The notes: generated by a model from the sequence alone, not told the origin. Positions 8,178 through 16,069 are shown, counted from the stretch's first letter. The stretch is DNA of 28,148 nucleotides from an uncultured Prevotella sp. (GCA_900551985.1 URYG01000016.1:1-28148); one strand, 5' to 3'. Made by a program: numbers and translations.

Positions 8178-8498
8178 TTATTCAAAACCAAGTTCTACAC
8201 GAGCTTCCTCGCTCATCATGCTCTGATCCCAGGCTGGTTCGAATACGAGGTTTACATTGGCAGACTTGACCCCCTCTACGCTATCCACCTTGGTGCGCAC
8301 ATCCTCAAGGATGAAGTCGGCTGCAGGGCAGGATGGAGCAGTGAAGGTCATATCAAGATCTACGGTACTGTCGTCTTTTACATCAATCTTGTAAATCATG
8401 CCGAGGTCCCAGATATTCACAGGTATTTCAGGGTCGTAAACGGTCTTGAGTACATCTACGATCTTTTCTTCTATCTTTGTCTTTTCTTCTTGTGTCAT
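8178..8498 (-). CDS. DUF59/MIP18-family iron-sulfur assembly protein (SufT/PaaD-like)
   Basis: A 106-residue cytoplasmic protein of the DUF59 family, members of which help Fe-S cluster delivery. The signature YDPEIPVNIWDLGMIYKIDV (about 21-40), the segment MTFTAPSCPAADFI with its conserved Cys, and the end EPAWDQSMMSEEARVELGF are all visible. The family role is established for SufT and PaaD relatives; the exact client here is unknown and no suf genes are nearby. It has its own well-formed promoter just upstream and probably reads through into lpxH. Confidence 0.88.
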   Translation of the reverse strand: MTQEEKTKIEEKIVDVLKTVYDPEIPVNIWDLGMIYKIDVKDDSTVDLDMTFTAPSCPAADFILEDVRTKVDSVEGVKSANVNLVFEPAWDQSMMSEEARVELGFE

Positions 8499-8519
8499 AA
8501 TAATCTTTGTTTTTGCCTA

Positions 8520-8550
8520 CAAAGATACTGCAAATTGGGGACAATACAAA
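8520..8550 (-). promoter_or_regulatory. Promoter of the SufT-like gene
   Basis: On the minus strand TTTG (8550-8547), 19 nt, then TATCTTTG (8527-8520) gives a full Bacteroidetes promoter match about 20 nt before the start codon. Confidence 0.78.
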
Positions 8551-8600
8551 AAGAAAAGACACTTTTTTCTTCGTGCTTGCTTAATAATACCGGAAAAAGT

Positions 8601-9290
8601 CTATAATTTGCCTTTGTCGTGATAGGAATAAAAGGCTCCATCGGTGATGATGACATGATCCATGAAGAAGATGCGCATGATTTCGCAGGCTTTCTGAATC
8701 TGAAGGGTGAGCTGGTCGTCAGCCTTGCTGGGGAGCGGACTGTTGCTCGGATGGTTGTGACAGAAGGCGATGATGGTGGCGTTGTTGAGTACAGCTTCCT
8801 TGATGAGCAGTCGGATATCCACGGCTGTTTCCGTAATGCCTCCATGTGAGATACAGGAAGCCTTGATGAGCTTGAAGTTCTGGTTCATCATCAATACCCA
8901 TGCTTCTTCGGTATTGAGATCCTGCATCTTGGGAAGCATATAGTTGTAGATGGCGAGGGAAGAACCCAAGTCTGGTCGATTGCCTATCTTGTCAAGGGCA
9001 CGACGCTTCCCCAGCTCACAGGCTGCAAGCACGGTAATCGCTTTTGCGGGTCCCATACCTTTGTAGCGGGTGAGTTCCTGAATGGTCATCTTGCCGAGGG
9101 TGTTGAGATTGTTGTCGCAGTCGTTCATGATGTGCTTCATCAGATCTACTGCGCTCTCGTCTTGAGAGCCGGAACCTATTAAGATGGCTAGCAGTTCGGC
9201 ATTGGATAGTGCTGATGCTCCTAGTCGCTCCAGTTTTTCACGAGGTTTGTCTTCCTCTGCCCATTGCGAAATAGAAAGCTTCTCACTCAT
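8601..9290 (-). CDS. radC: RadC family JAMM-domain protein
   Basis: A 229-residue protein with an N-terminal helix-hairpin-helix-like region (LERLGASALSNAELLAILIG, 21-40; YKGMGPAKAITVLAA, 76-90) and a C-terminal JAMM/MPN metalloprotease-like domain. The metal ligands are visible in CHNHPSNSPLPSKADDQ (His178, His180, Asp191). The family is called DNA repair protein RadC, but that role has been questioned, so the biochemical function is uncertain. It starts 8 nt after the glycosyltransferase stop and so is probably in the same transcript. Confidence 0.94.
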   Translation of the reverse strand: MSEKLSISQWAEEDKPREKLERLGASALSNAELLAILIGSGSQDESAVDLMKHIMNDCDNNLNTLGKMTIQELTRYKGMGPAKAITVLAACELGKRRALDKIGNRPDLGSSLAIYNYMLPKMQDLNTEEAWVLMMNQNFKLIKASCISHGGITETAVDIRLLIKEAVLNNATIIAFCHNHPSNSPLPSKADDQLTLQIQKACEIMRIFFMDHVIITDGAFYSYHDKGKL

Positions 9291-9298
9291 AGTGTGAT

Positions 9299-10357
9299 TT
9301 ATTTATAGAAAGTCTTGTTGTATGCGCTGAATTCGCTCTGTCCGAGCAGGCATCTCTTCCACCATGCCGAAAGGAATCCGCAGCCGTAACCCATCAGCTG
9401 GGTGAAGGCGGCACGGATGCTCAGCAAGCCAATCTTCACACTGTGATTCTCCCTGCTGCTGTCGATGAACAGCGCAATGATATAGAGAATGATGCCCAGC
9501 AGACCGATGCAGCCCAATGCTGCCATCGCATTGCCCAGGGTAGGGAATACGTGGACGGTGCCCAGCATATACGGCAGGAATCCGAAGAAGAGCAGCAGGA
9601 ACGTACCTATCACGCCCACGGTGAAGACCATCGGCAGGAGATGTACGAGTTTGAGACTCTCGGGATATTTCTTGTAGAGATTGATGCGGGCAATGCCGCT
9701 GTTATATACCTGTCGCCAGAATTTGCGGAAGTCGGTGCGGCGCTTATGCCATACCCATGCTTCAGGGAACAGACGGCAACGGCAGCCTGCCTTGAAGATA
9801 CGGATGGAGAAATCGATGTCCTCACCAAAACGCATGTTTGAAAAGCCATTCAACCTGAGATAAACATCCCTGCGGATGCCCATGTTGAATGAACGAGGGT
9901 AGAACTTATCCATCTTCTTCTTTCCGCCACGGATACCACCGGTGGTGAAGAAAGAAGTCATGGAATAAGAAATGGCTTTCTGAGTATCTGTAAATGATGA
10001 GTGTGCCTTGTCGGGACCGCCGAAAGCATCGGCAGGTTCACGGCTCAACTCATCACTTACAGCCTTCAGATAGCCCTCTGGCAAGACCACGTCGCTGTCG
10101 AGTATCAGCAGATACTCGCCCTTGGCACGCTCGGCACCATAGTTGCGACTCTGGCCCGGACCAGAGTTCTCCTTATAGTAATAATGTATATCCATCAAGG
10201 TTTCGTATCGCTTGCACACTTCCTCACAGGGAGTCTGTGAGCCATCCTCTACGATGACAACCTCGAAGTCCTTCTCCGTCTGATGGGTAAGGCTCTCTAA
10301 CAGTTCGTCCACTTCGTCAGGACGGTTGAATACTGGTACTATGATGGAATATTTCAT
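9299..10357 (-). CDS. Family 2 glycosyltransferase with C-terminal membrane helices
   Basis: A 352-residue GT-A fold transferase. It starts with SIIVPVFNRPDEVDELLESL (4-23), has VEDGS (36-40) and the nucleotide-sugar/metal motif LDSDV (86-90), then FGEDIDFSIRIFKAG, which holds the acceptor-side ED motif. Two or three hydrophobic segments after about residue 240 suggest membrane anchoring, so it probably acts on a lipid-linked or surface glycan. Donor and acceptor are not predictable. radC follows closely downstream. The long plus-strand frames across it are shadows. Confidence 0.9.
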   Translation of the reverse strand: MKYSIIVPVFNRPDEVDELLESLTHQTEKDFEVVIVEDGSQTPCEEVCKRYETLMDIHYYYKENSGPGQSRNYGAERAKGEYLLILDSDVVLPEGYLKAVSDELSREPADAFGGPDKAHSSFTDTQKAISYSMTSFFTTGGIRGGKKKMDKFYPRSFNMGIRRDVYLRLNGFSNMRFGEDIDFSIRIFKAGCRCRLFPEAWVWHKRRTDFRKFWRQVYNSGIARINLYKKYPESLKLVHLLPMVFTVGVIGTFLLLFFGFLPYMLGTVHVFPTLGNAMAALGCIGLLGIILYIIALFIDSSRENHSVKIGLLSIRAAFTQLMGYGCGFLSAWWKRCLLGQSEFSAYNKTFYK

Positions 10358-10420
10358 TCTTCTTACTATTAAGGGTTAAGTTTGCTCGATAAGAGCGTAA
10401 TCTTCTTGTTGAAAGACGGA

Positions 10421-10987
10421 TTACTCGCTTACACGACCGAGGTAGCTACCGTCACGAGTATCAACCTGGATGGTCTCGCCCTCGTTAACGAACAGAGGAA
10501 CACGAACCTCAGCACCAGTCTCGAGAGTAGCTGGCTTGGTAGCGTTGGTAGCAGTGTTACCCTTTACACCTGGCTCAGAGTGAGTGATTTTCAGGGTAGT
10601 CTTCACTGGCATTTCAGCCAAGAGGATAGTACCGTCTGTAGTATCAGTAACAACCTCAACTACGTCACCCTCCTTCATGTACTGACCACCGGTAACGTTC
10701 TCCTTAGCGATAGGCACCTGCTCGAAAGTCTCCTGGTTCATGAAGATGCAACCAGTTGCGTCCTCATAGAGGTACTGATAAGGGCGACGCTCAACGCGAA
10801 CATCCTCCAATTTGAAACCAACCTGGAATGTACGCTCCAGCACGCGGCCGTCGGCAACATTCTTCAACTTAGTGTTCATTACAGTGTTACCTTTACCTGG
10901 CTTTCTGTGCTGAAAGTCGATGCAAACCCATACTTTGCCATCCATACGGATGCAAGTTCCAATCTTAATTTCCTGTGAATTAATCAT
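10421..10987 (-). CDS. efp: Elongation factor P
   Basis: Binds the ribosome between the P and E sites and relieves stalling at polyproline. The 188 residues show the three beta-barrel domains of EF-P. The loop reads FQHRKPGKGNTVMN (25-38), placing Lys32 at the tip where E. coli Lys34 is modified; whether it is modified here is unknown. The end DTRDGSYLGRVSE is the typical RxxxYxxR-type C-terminal motif. It has a strong promoter facing away from rpmH. A 63-nt gap separates it from the glycosyltransferase, so readthrough is possible. Confidence 0.97.
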   Translation of the reverse strand: MINSQEIKIGTCIRMDGKVWVCIDFQHRKPGKGNTVMNTKLKNVADGRVLERTFQVGFKLEDVRVERRPYQYLYEDATGCIFMNQETFEQVPIAKENVTGGQYMKEGDVVEVVTDTTDGTILLAEMPVKTTLKITHSEPGVKGNTATNATKPATLETGAEVRVPLFVNEGETIQVDTRDGSYLGRVSE

Positions 10988-11030
10988 TTCTTGTTTTATC
11001 TTGAATGTTATTTATTCTCGTAATCGGGTG

Positions 11031-11061
11031 CAAAGTTACGGCAAAATGATGAAAAAACAAA
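11031..11061 (-). promoter_or_regulatory. efp promoter
   Basis: Minus-strand TTTG (11061-11058), 19-nt spacer, TAACTTTG (11038-11031): an exact match to the Bacteroidetes consensus, about 45 nt before the efp ATG. Confidence 0.8.
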
Positions 11062-11110
11062 GGGAAAATCGAAAAAAACATAAATATTTAAGCTAAATTT
11101 GGTAGTTTTC

Positions 11111-11141
11111 TTGGTTATTTGAGAAATTATGCGTAATTTTG
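11111..11141 (+). promoter_or_regulatory. rpmH promoter
   Basis: TTG at 11111-11113 and TAATTTTG at 11134-11141 are separated by 20 nt. The expected start leaves a leader of about 60 nt, AT-rich, before rpmH. It is back to back with the efp promoter. Confidence 0.72.
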
Positions 11142-11205
11142 CAGCCCAAAAAGGGCGTATTTTGCTCTTTTGTGAAGAATATTAATTAAAAAATAAATAA
11201 GAAAA

Positions 11206-11361
11206 ATGAAAAGAACATTTCAGCCTCACAATCGTCGTCGCGTGAACAAGCATGGTTTCCGTGAGCGTATGGCAACTAAGAATGGTCGTCGCGTATTGGC
11301 TTCTCGCCGTGCTCATGGCCGTAAGAAGTTAACTGTTTCTGACGAGCACCACGGAAAGTAA
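11206..11361 (+). CDS. rpmH: 50S ribosomal protein L34
   Basis: A 51-residue, very basic protein: MKRTFQPHNRRRVNKHGFRE, then RMATKNGRRVLASRRAHGRK and a short tail KLTVSDEHHGK. The first part is the L34 signature. It is a few residues longer than enterobacterial L34 (46) because of the tail. rnpA and dnaA, often adjacent in other phyla, are not here. It has its own promoter and an intrinsic terminator, so it is a single-gene unit. Confidence 0.96.
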   Translation: MKRTFQPHNRRRVNKHGFRERMATKNGRRVLASRRAHGRKKLTVSDEHHGK

Positions 11362-11396
11362 TTTCCAATGGCGATTCGTCTATAGACGATGACATT

Positions 11397-11430
11397 AAAA
11401 GCAGCAAGGAGAGAATCTTTGCTGCTTTTT
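11397..11430 (+). terminator. rpmH terminator
   Basis: Arms 11397-11407 and 11419-11429 form an 11-bp perfect stem with an 11-nt loop and a run of five T (11426-11430), 35 nt after the rpmH stop. Confidence 0.85.
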
Positions 11431-11483
11431 GTGTTTTTATGACTTTTTATATTGTGATGAAACGCAAAAACTTGGCGTTTTAT

Positions 11484-11514
11484 TTTGTATTGTCTTCGAT
11501 TATTCCTATCTTTG
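11484..11514 (+). promoter_or_regulatory. Promoter of the PASTA-rluD-ddl operon
   Basis: TTTG (11484-11487), 19 nt, TATCTTTG (11507-11514): a full consensus match that would give a leader of about 10 nt before the ATG at 11531. This also argues against the upstream in-frame start at 11429. Confidence 0.8.
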
Positions 11515-11530
11515 CACCAAAAAAGAAAGA

Positions 11531-12265
11531 ATGACTTCATCTGAGTTTATAAATAAGTTTAAGAGTAAGTATCTCTGGGGCAACCTGGGCGCCATGTTCC
11601 TGGTGCTGGTTTTGCTCTGCGTCGGTGTCAAGTTCGGCATCGATATCTACACCCATCATGGTGAGGCCATCCGTGTGCCGGATATCAGATACAAGAATAT
11701 CAATGATGCCACTCATATCCTGGATGATGCCGGGTTGGAGATAGTGGTTTCGGATACCGGATATGTCCGTTCGCTCCCTGCCGACTGTATCCTGGAGCAG
11801 ACGCCGGCGTTCGGAGAGGTGGTGAAGTCGGGACATATCATCTATGTCACGATCAACTCCAACCATTCTCCTCGCATTACCATTCCTGATGTCATCGACA
11901 ACAGTTCCCTGAGAGAGGCGATGGCTAAGTTGACCGCCATGGGATTCAAGTTGGGTTCACCGGAATACATACCAGGCGAGGAAGACTGGGTTTACGGTAT
12001 TCTCGTTAAGGGCAAGCACGTGGTGGCTGGCGATAAGGTTTCTATCGATGATGTGCTCATCATCCAGGTAGGTAACGGTCAGCGAGACACTACCGACTCC
12101 TTCGATATGGTGGATCCTGTCTATCACGAGAACGATGATGTGATGGAGGGAGAAGGTGATGGTACTGAAAGCACCGAAGATAACTTCGAGGTGGTTCCAG
12201 GAACTGAATCAACGGAAACTGCCCCTTCTTCACACGAACACCAGCAGAAAGAGGTGGTGGAGTAG
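11531..12265 (+). CDS. Single-pass membrane PASTA-domain protein
   Basis: A 244-residue protein starting MTSSEFINKFKSKYLWGN. One membrane helix (about 17-37) is followed by two periplasmic PASTA-like repeats (about 45-110 with RVPDIRYKNINDATHIL; 114-183 with TIPDVIDNSSLREAMAKL) and a 60-residue acidic Ser/Thr/Glu-rich tail. PASTA domains in kinases and PBPs bind peptidoglycan stems or support division proteins; here there is no kinase or transpeptidase domain, and the role is unknown. An upstream in-frame start would run through the rpmH terminator and its own promoter, so the ATG at 11531 is preferred. Next are rluD and ddl on the same strand, a grouping frequent in Bacteroidetes. Confidence 0.88.
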   Translation: MTSSEFINKFKSKYLWGNLGAMFLVLVLLCVGVKFGIDIYTHHGEAIRVPDIRYKNINDATHILDDAGLEIVVSDTGYVRSLPADCILEQTPAFGEVVKSGHIIYVTINSNHSPRITIPDVIDNSSLREAMAKLTAMGFKLGSPEYIPGEEDWVYGILVKGKHVVAGDKVSIDDVLIIQVGNGQRDTTDSFDMVDPVYHENDDVMEGEGDGTESTEDNFEVVPGTESTETAPSSHEHQQKEVVE

Positions 12266-12268
12266 AAG

Positions 12269-12311
12269 AAGTGAAGAATGAAAAGTGAAGAACGGAGAGT
12301 GAAGAATTCAA
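12269..12311. repeat. GTGAAGA-type degenerate short repeat
   Basis: Three imperfect iterations of AGTGAAGAA spaced by 14-17 bases, ending AATTCAA, fill most of the gap between the PASTA gene and rluD. The pattern matches 8132-8167. Confidence 0.6.
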
Positions 12312-12323
12312 TAGTAAGTACGA

Positions 12324-13490
12324 ATGATATTTTTAGATTATATATATAATAAGGTATATGCTCCTGTAGAGGATGACTTCGGTTTTGATGATGCAGGAGA
12401 TTTGGATGAACTTGATGATGAACTCCAGATGGAGGGAGAGGGTGCTGCTCCGGCTGGCGAAGGAAGCGATGACCTCTACGAGCACTGGAAGGTGCAGGTG
12501 GATGCCAACCAGGATCCTGTCCGCATAGACAAGTATCTGGCTGATAAGATGGCTTACCAGAGCCGCAACCGTATTCAGCAGGCAGCTGATGCCGGATTTA
12601 TCCATGTAAACGGTAAACCGGTGAAGAGCAACTACAAGGTGCGCCCGAACGACATCGTTACGCTGATGCTCGATCGCCCTCGTCATGAAACAAGCATCAA
12701 ACCGGAAGAAATTGACATCAATGTGGTTTATGAAGACGACCAGTTGATGGTGGTGAACAAAGAGGCAGGAATGGTGGTTCATCCGGGAGCCGGAAACTTC
12801 CATGGCACCCTGATTCAGGCTGTGGCCTGGCACCTGCGCGATATGCCTGAGTTTGATGCCAACGACCCGGAAGTGGGCTTGGTTCATCGCATCGACAAGG
12901 ATACCAGCGGATTGCTCGTGGTAGCCAAGACACCTACTGCCAAGACGGCATTGGGCAAGCAGTTCTTCAACAAGACTACCCATCGCAGCTACAACGCTCT
13001 GGTATGGGGTAATATCGTGGAAGATGAGGGACGTATTGAGGGCAATATCGGCCGTGATCCCAAGAACCGACTCCGCATGAAGGTCTTCGATCCGGATAGC
13101 GGTATTGGCAAGAGTGCGGTTACTCATTATAAGGTTTTGGAGCGCTTCGGCTATACCACCTTGGTGCAGTGCATCCTGGAAACGGGCCGTACCCATCAGA
13201 TCCGTGCCCATATGAAGCAGATTGGGCATCCGCTCTTCATGGACGAGACATACGGTGGCGCCGAGATCCTGAGAGGTCAGCGCAGCAGCGGTTACAAGGC
13301 ATTCATCCAGAATTGCTTCAAGCTCTGCCCACGTCAGGCTCTCCATGCCAAGACCCTCGGTTTCGTGCATCCTGTCAGCAAGCAGCAGATGGATTTCGAC
13401 AGCGAGTGGCCTGATGATTTTAGACAGTTAATAGAAAAGTGGCGCGGCTTCATTGCAGGCACCACAAAAGATACATTCAAAAATATTTAG
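12324..13490 (+). CDS. rluD: RluA/RluD-family 23S rRNA pseudouridine synthase
   Basis: Isomerises uridines in 23S rRNA. The 388 residues comprise an unusual acidic N-terminal extension of about 55 residues, an S4 RNA-binding domain (about 66-115, RIDKYLADKMAYQSRNRIQQ), and the catalytic domain with VVNKEAGMVVHPGAGN (143-158), the active-site motif HRIDKDTSGLLVVAKT (Asp191) and ETGRTHQIRAHMKQIGHPL near 290. Assignment to RluD rather than RluA or RluC rests on the S4 domain and size. ddl follows after 5 nt, so they are cotranscribed. Confidence 0.92.
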   Translation: MIFLDYIYNKVYAPVEDDFGFDDAGDLDELDDELQMEGEGAAPAGEGSDDLYEHWKVQVDANQDPVRIDKYLADKMAYQSRNRIQQAADAGFIHVNGKPVKSNYKVRPNDIVTLMLDRPRHETSIKPEEIDINVVYEDDQLMVVNKEAGMVVHPGAGNFHGTLIQAVAWHLRDMPEFDANDPEVGLVHRIDKDTSGLLVVAKTPTAKTALGKQFFNKTTHRSYNALVWGNIVEDEGRIEGNIGRDPKNRLRMKVFDPDSGIGKSAVTHYKVLERFGYTTLVQCILETGRTHQIRAHMKQIGHPLFMDETYGGAEILRGQRSSGYKAFIQNCFKLCPRQALHAKTLGFVHPVSKQQMDFDSEWPDDFRQLIEKWRGFIAGTTKDTFKNI

Positions 13491-13495
13491 AGATT

Positions 13496-14491
13496 ATGGA
13501 AAATAGCAAGAGAACGATAGCCATCGTATGTGGTGGTGATTCTTCAGAGCACGATGTTTCTTTGCGCTCAGGTCAGGGTTTGTATTCTTTCTTCGACAAG
13601 GAGCGTTATAATATCTACCTCGTCGATGTTAAAGGCACCGACTGGCACGTGGCTTTAGATAACGGTGAGACTATTGAGATTGACAAGAACGACTTCTCGT
13701 TTGTGAAAGACGGCAAGCATGTCTATTTCGACTATGCTTATATCACCATCCACGGACAGCCTGGCGAGAATGGTGTGATGCAGGGCTACTTCGACCTCAT
13801 CCACTTGCCATATTCTACAAGCGGTGTGCTGGTAGAGGCAATGACCTTCGATAAGTATGTGCTCAACAACTACCTGCGTGGTTTCGGCGTGAACGTGGCT
13901 GACAGTATCTTGCTCCGTCGTGGTGAACAGTATGATGAGGACGAGATTGCCGAGCGCATCGGTATGCCTTGTTTCGTAAAGCCTGCTGCTGATGGTAGTA
14001 GCTTCGGTGTGAGCAAGGTGAAGAATGCCGACCAGTTGGCTCCAGCCCTCCGTGTAGCTTTCATGGAGAGCAATGAGGTGATGATTGAGGGCTTCCTTGA
14101 TGGTACTGAGATTTCTCAGGGTATCTACAAGACAGCCGAGAAGACTGTTGTCTTGCCAGCTACCGAGGTAGTAACCAGCAATGAGTTCTTCGATTACGAT
14201 GCCAAGTACAATGGTCAGGTGCAGGAAATCACTCCAGCCCGTCTCTCTCCAGAGACAGCAGAAGAGGTTGCCAAGACCACATCCCGCATCTACGATATCC
14301 TCCATGCCAACGGTATCATCCGCATCGACTACATCATCTCTAAGGATAAGGATGGTAAGGACAAGGTGAATATGCTGGAGATCAATACCACTCCAGGTAT
14401 GACCGTTACCAGCTTCATTCCTCAGCAGGTGCGCGCCGCAGGTCTTGATATCAAGGACGTGCTCAGCGACATCGTGGAGAATCAGTTCTAA
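13496..14491 (+). CDS. ddl: D-alanine--D-alanine ligase
   Basis: Makes the D-Ala-D-Ala dipeptide that MurF (77-1378) attaches; cytoplasmic ATP-grasp enzyme. From the ATG at 13496 the protein has 331 residues and begins MENSKRTIAIVCGGDSSEHD; an earlier in-frame start lies inside rluD and is rejected. ATP-grasp features include MPCFVKPAADGSSFGVSKV, MIEGFLDGTEISQGIY and the metal-binding EINTTPGMT near the C-terminus. It ends 7 nt before a 143-bp inverted-repeat element. Confidence 0.95.
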   Translation: MENSKRTIAIVCGGDSSEHDVSLRSGQGLYSFFDKERYNIYLVDVKGTDWHVALDNGETIEIDKNDFSFVKDGKHVYFDYAYITIHGQPGENGVMQGYFDLIHLPYSTSGVLVEAMTFDKYVLNNYLRGFGVNVADSILLRRGEQYDEDEIAERIGMPCFVKPAADGSSFGVSKVKNADQLAPALRVAFMESNEVMIEGFLDGTEISQGIYKTAEKTVVLPATEVVTSNEFFDYDAKYNGQVQEITPARLSPETAEEVAKTTSRIYDILHANGIIRIDYIISKDKDGKDKVNMLEINTTPGMTVTSFIPQQVRAAGLDIKDVLSDIVENQF

Positions 14492-14497
14492 TAATTG

Positions 14498-14640
14498 GGG
14501 AAGTTATAGAAGTTAAGGGAATTTATAGAAGTTAAGGGACAATAGCTTTGAAGTCTATTGGCTTGGAAAAAAGCATTTGTCCCTTAACTTCCCAAACGAC
14601 CGTAGGGAGTGATAACTTCTCTTTACTTCTCTAACTTCCC
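14498..14640. repeat. Inverted-repeat element, MITE-like
   Basis: A 143-bp non-coding block bounded by imperfect 24-bp terminal inverted repeats (14498-14521 and 14617-14640, 21 of 24 matching). Inside, GAAGTTAAGGGACAA at 14528-14542 is exactly inverted at 14577-14591. The unit GAAGTTAAGGGA occurs twice in direct order on the left side. No transposase or clear target duplication is visible. It could also fold as a large RNA hairpin between ddl and the acyltransferase gene. Confidence 0.7.
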
Positions 14641-14656
14641 ATAAAACCATAAAGTT

Positions 14657-15805
14657 ATGAAGATTCCTCAAGAATTTGATACCATTCGACCTTGGGAGCC
14701 AGAAGAACTCCCTGAGGTGTTCGACCGTTTGCTTTCAAACGATCAGTTTAAGCAGGTACTTGCTTATCTCTATCCTAAAGTTCCTCTCGAGATGATAGCG
14801 CAGAAGCTGAAGGCTTGCAAAACCAATCTGGAGTTCCAGAAGGCTTTCTGCTATGATTTTGTGCATGGCATCCTGAAGAAGGCAGCTACAGGCTGCGAGA
14901 TGGATTGCACAGCCATCGATAATACCCGCAACTATACATTCATCAGCAATCACCGCGACATCGTTTTTGATTCAGCCATCCTCGATGTGATGCTTATAGA
15001 CAACGAGTTCCCTACCACCTGCGAGATAGCCATCGGAGATAATCTCCTGTCGCTTCCTTGGGTCAAGGACCTGGTGCGTGTCAACAAGGCATTTATCGTG
15101 GAGCGTGCTCTGAGTATGCGCCAGATGCTGATGTCGAGCAAGCGCCTTTCCGACTATATGCACTTCGCCATTAAGGAGAAGAACGAGAATATCTGGATTG
15201 CCCAGCGAGAGGGTAGAGCCAAGGATAGCGATGACCGTACGCAGAAGAGTATCCTCCAGATGATGGCGATGGGTGGAGAAGGTAGTATCATCGACCGCCT
15301 GAAGCAGCTGCATCTCGTACCGCTGTCTATCAGCTATGAGTATGATCCTTGCGACTTCCTCAAGGCTAAGGAGTATCAGCAGAAGCGTGACGTGGAAGGA
15401 TGGAAGAAGGGATCTATGGATGATCTCGTAAGCATGCAGACTGGTATCTTCGGTTACAAGGGACATGTGCATTATCATGCAGCCCCATGTATCGATGAGT
15501 ATCTGGATACTCTCGACCCGGAAATGCCGAAGCAGGAACTCTTCAATACCATTGCTGCCCATATCGACCACGAGATACATAGCAACTACCGCCTCTATCC
15601 AGGCAACTATGTAGCCCTGGATCTTCTGGAGAATACCGAGGCGTATGCTTCAGAATATACACCGGAAGACAAGGCCCGCTTCGAAAAATATATCGCAGGA
15701 CAGTTGGCAAAGATTGAACTTCCTGACAAGGATGAAGCCTTCCTGAAAGAGAAGATTTTAACAATGTATGCCAATCCGGTGCGCAATTTCCTTGCAGCAA
15801 AGTAG
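14657..15805 (+). CDS. PlsC-like 1-acylglycerol-3-phosphate acyltransferase family protein
   Basis: A 382-residue acyltransferase, probably in phospholipid or aminolipid synthesis. The motif block I equivalent is ISNHRDIVFDSAILD (96-110): His99 and Asp105 are separated by five residues, not the canonical four, unless Asp101 is used. Block III is clear in WIAQREGRAKD (180-190, EGR). The C-terminal half is larger than in classical PlsC (about 240 residues) and has no obvious membrane helix. The long N-terminal helical part (1-90) is also extra. It follows ddl across the inverted-repeat element and ends before a strong terminator. Family is secure; substrate is not. Confidence 0.83.
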   Translation: MKIPQEFDTIRPWEPEELPEVFDRLLSNDQFKQVLAYLYPKVPLEMIAQKLKACKTNLEFQKAFCYDFVHGILKKAATGCEMDCTAIDNTRNYTFISNHRDIVFDSAILDVMLIDNEFPTTCEIAIGDNLLSLPWVKDLVRVNKAFIVERALSMRQMLMSSKRLSDYMHFAIKEKNENIWIAQREGRAKDSDDRTQKSILQMMAMGGEGSIIDRLKQLHLVPLSISYEYDPCDFLKAKEYQQKRDVEGWKKGSMDDLVSMQTGIFGYKGHVHYHAAPCIDEYLDTLDPEMPKQELFNTIAAHIDHEIHSNYRLYPGNYVALDLLENTEAYASEYTPEDKARFEKYIAGQLAKIELPDKDEAFLKEKILTMYANPVRNFLAAK

Positions 15806-15884
15806 GTGAAGGACGCAAAATAATGATACTTTATTGCTTTTTACGCAAAAATGTACCATTGATACTGTTAAAATGTTAAGTGTA

Positions 15885-15930
15885 CGATAAACACGAAAGT
15901 TAATAAATCTTTCGTGTTTATCGGCTTTTT
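15885..15930 (+). terminator. Terminator after the acyltransferase gene
   Basis: A perfect 15-bp stem (15885-15899 with 15909-15923), 9-nt loop and a T-rich tail (GCTTTTT). This closes the operon that starts at 11484. Confidence 0.9.
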
Positions 15931-16006
15931 ATTTAAAAAATAACCTTTCTTACGAAAAATACACATATTGAGCAAAATAGTATCACCTTTTTTCGAAAAA
16001 GTATTG

Positions 16007-16014
16007 TACTTTTG
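16007..16014 (+). promoter_or_regulatory. susC operon promoter (-7 box)
   Basis: TACTTTTG matches TAnnTTTG. The -33 TTTG is not evident; in its place lies the perfect 12-bp palindrome TTTTTCGAAAAA (15989-16000), which could be an operator for a regulator encoded elsewhere (inference). The predicted leader to the preferred susC start is about 245 nt. Confidence 0.65.
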
Positions 16015-16018
16015 CAGC

Positions 16019-16069
16019 GGTGATACGAAAGTGAACGATACCACTAAAAGATTTCGTCATTGTGTCACC
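16019..16069 (+). promoter_or_regulatory. 5'-end hairpin in the susC leader
   Basis: GGTGATACGAAA at 16019-16030 can pair with TTTCG at 16052-16056 and GTGTCACC at 16062-16069, leaving a small bulge. Because the predicted transcript starts near 16020, this would be a stem-loop at or very close to the mRNA 5' end, which may stabilise it. A second hairpin, TTGGCTA/TAGCCAA (16203-16221), lies just before the start region. Confidence 0.45.

Noticed and set aside
11429..11530. Upstream in-frame extension of the PASTA protein
   Set aside because: It begins within the rpmH terminator tail and spans the TTTG-N19-TATCTTTG promoter, so the ATG at 11531 is the real start.
12333..13370. 345-codon minus-strand frame opposite rluD
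   Set aside because: Antisense shadow; the plus strand has S4 and catalytic RluD motifs across the same bases.
13439..13495. Upstream in-frame extension of ddl
   Set aside because: It overlaps the end of rluD and adds residues before MENSKRTIAIVCGGDSSEHD, which is the normal Ddl N-terminus.
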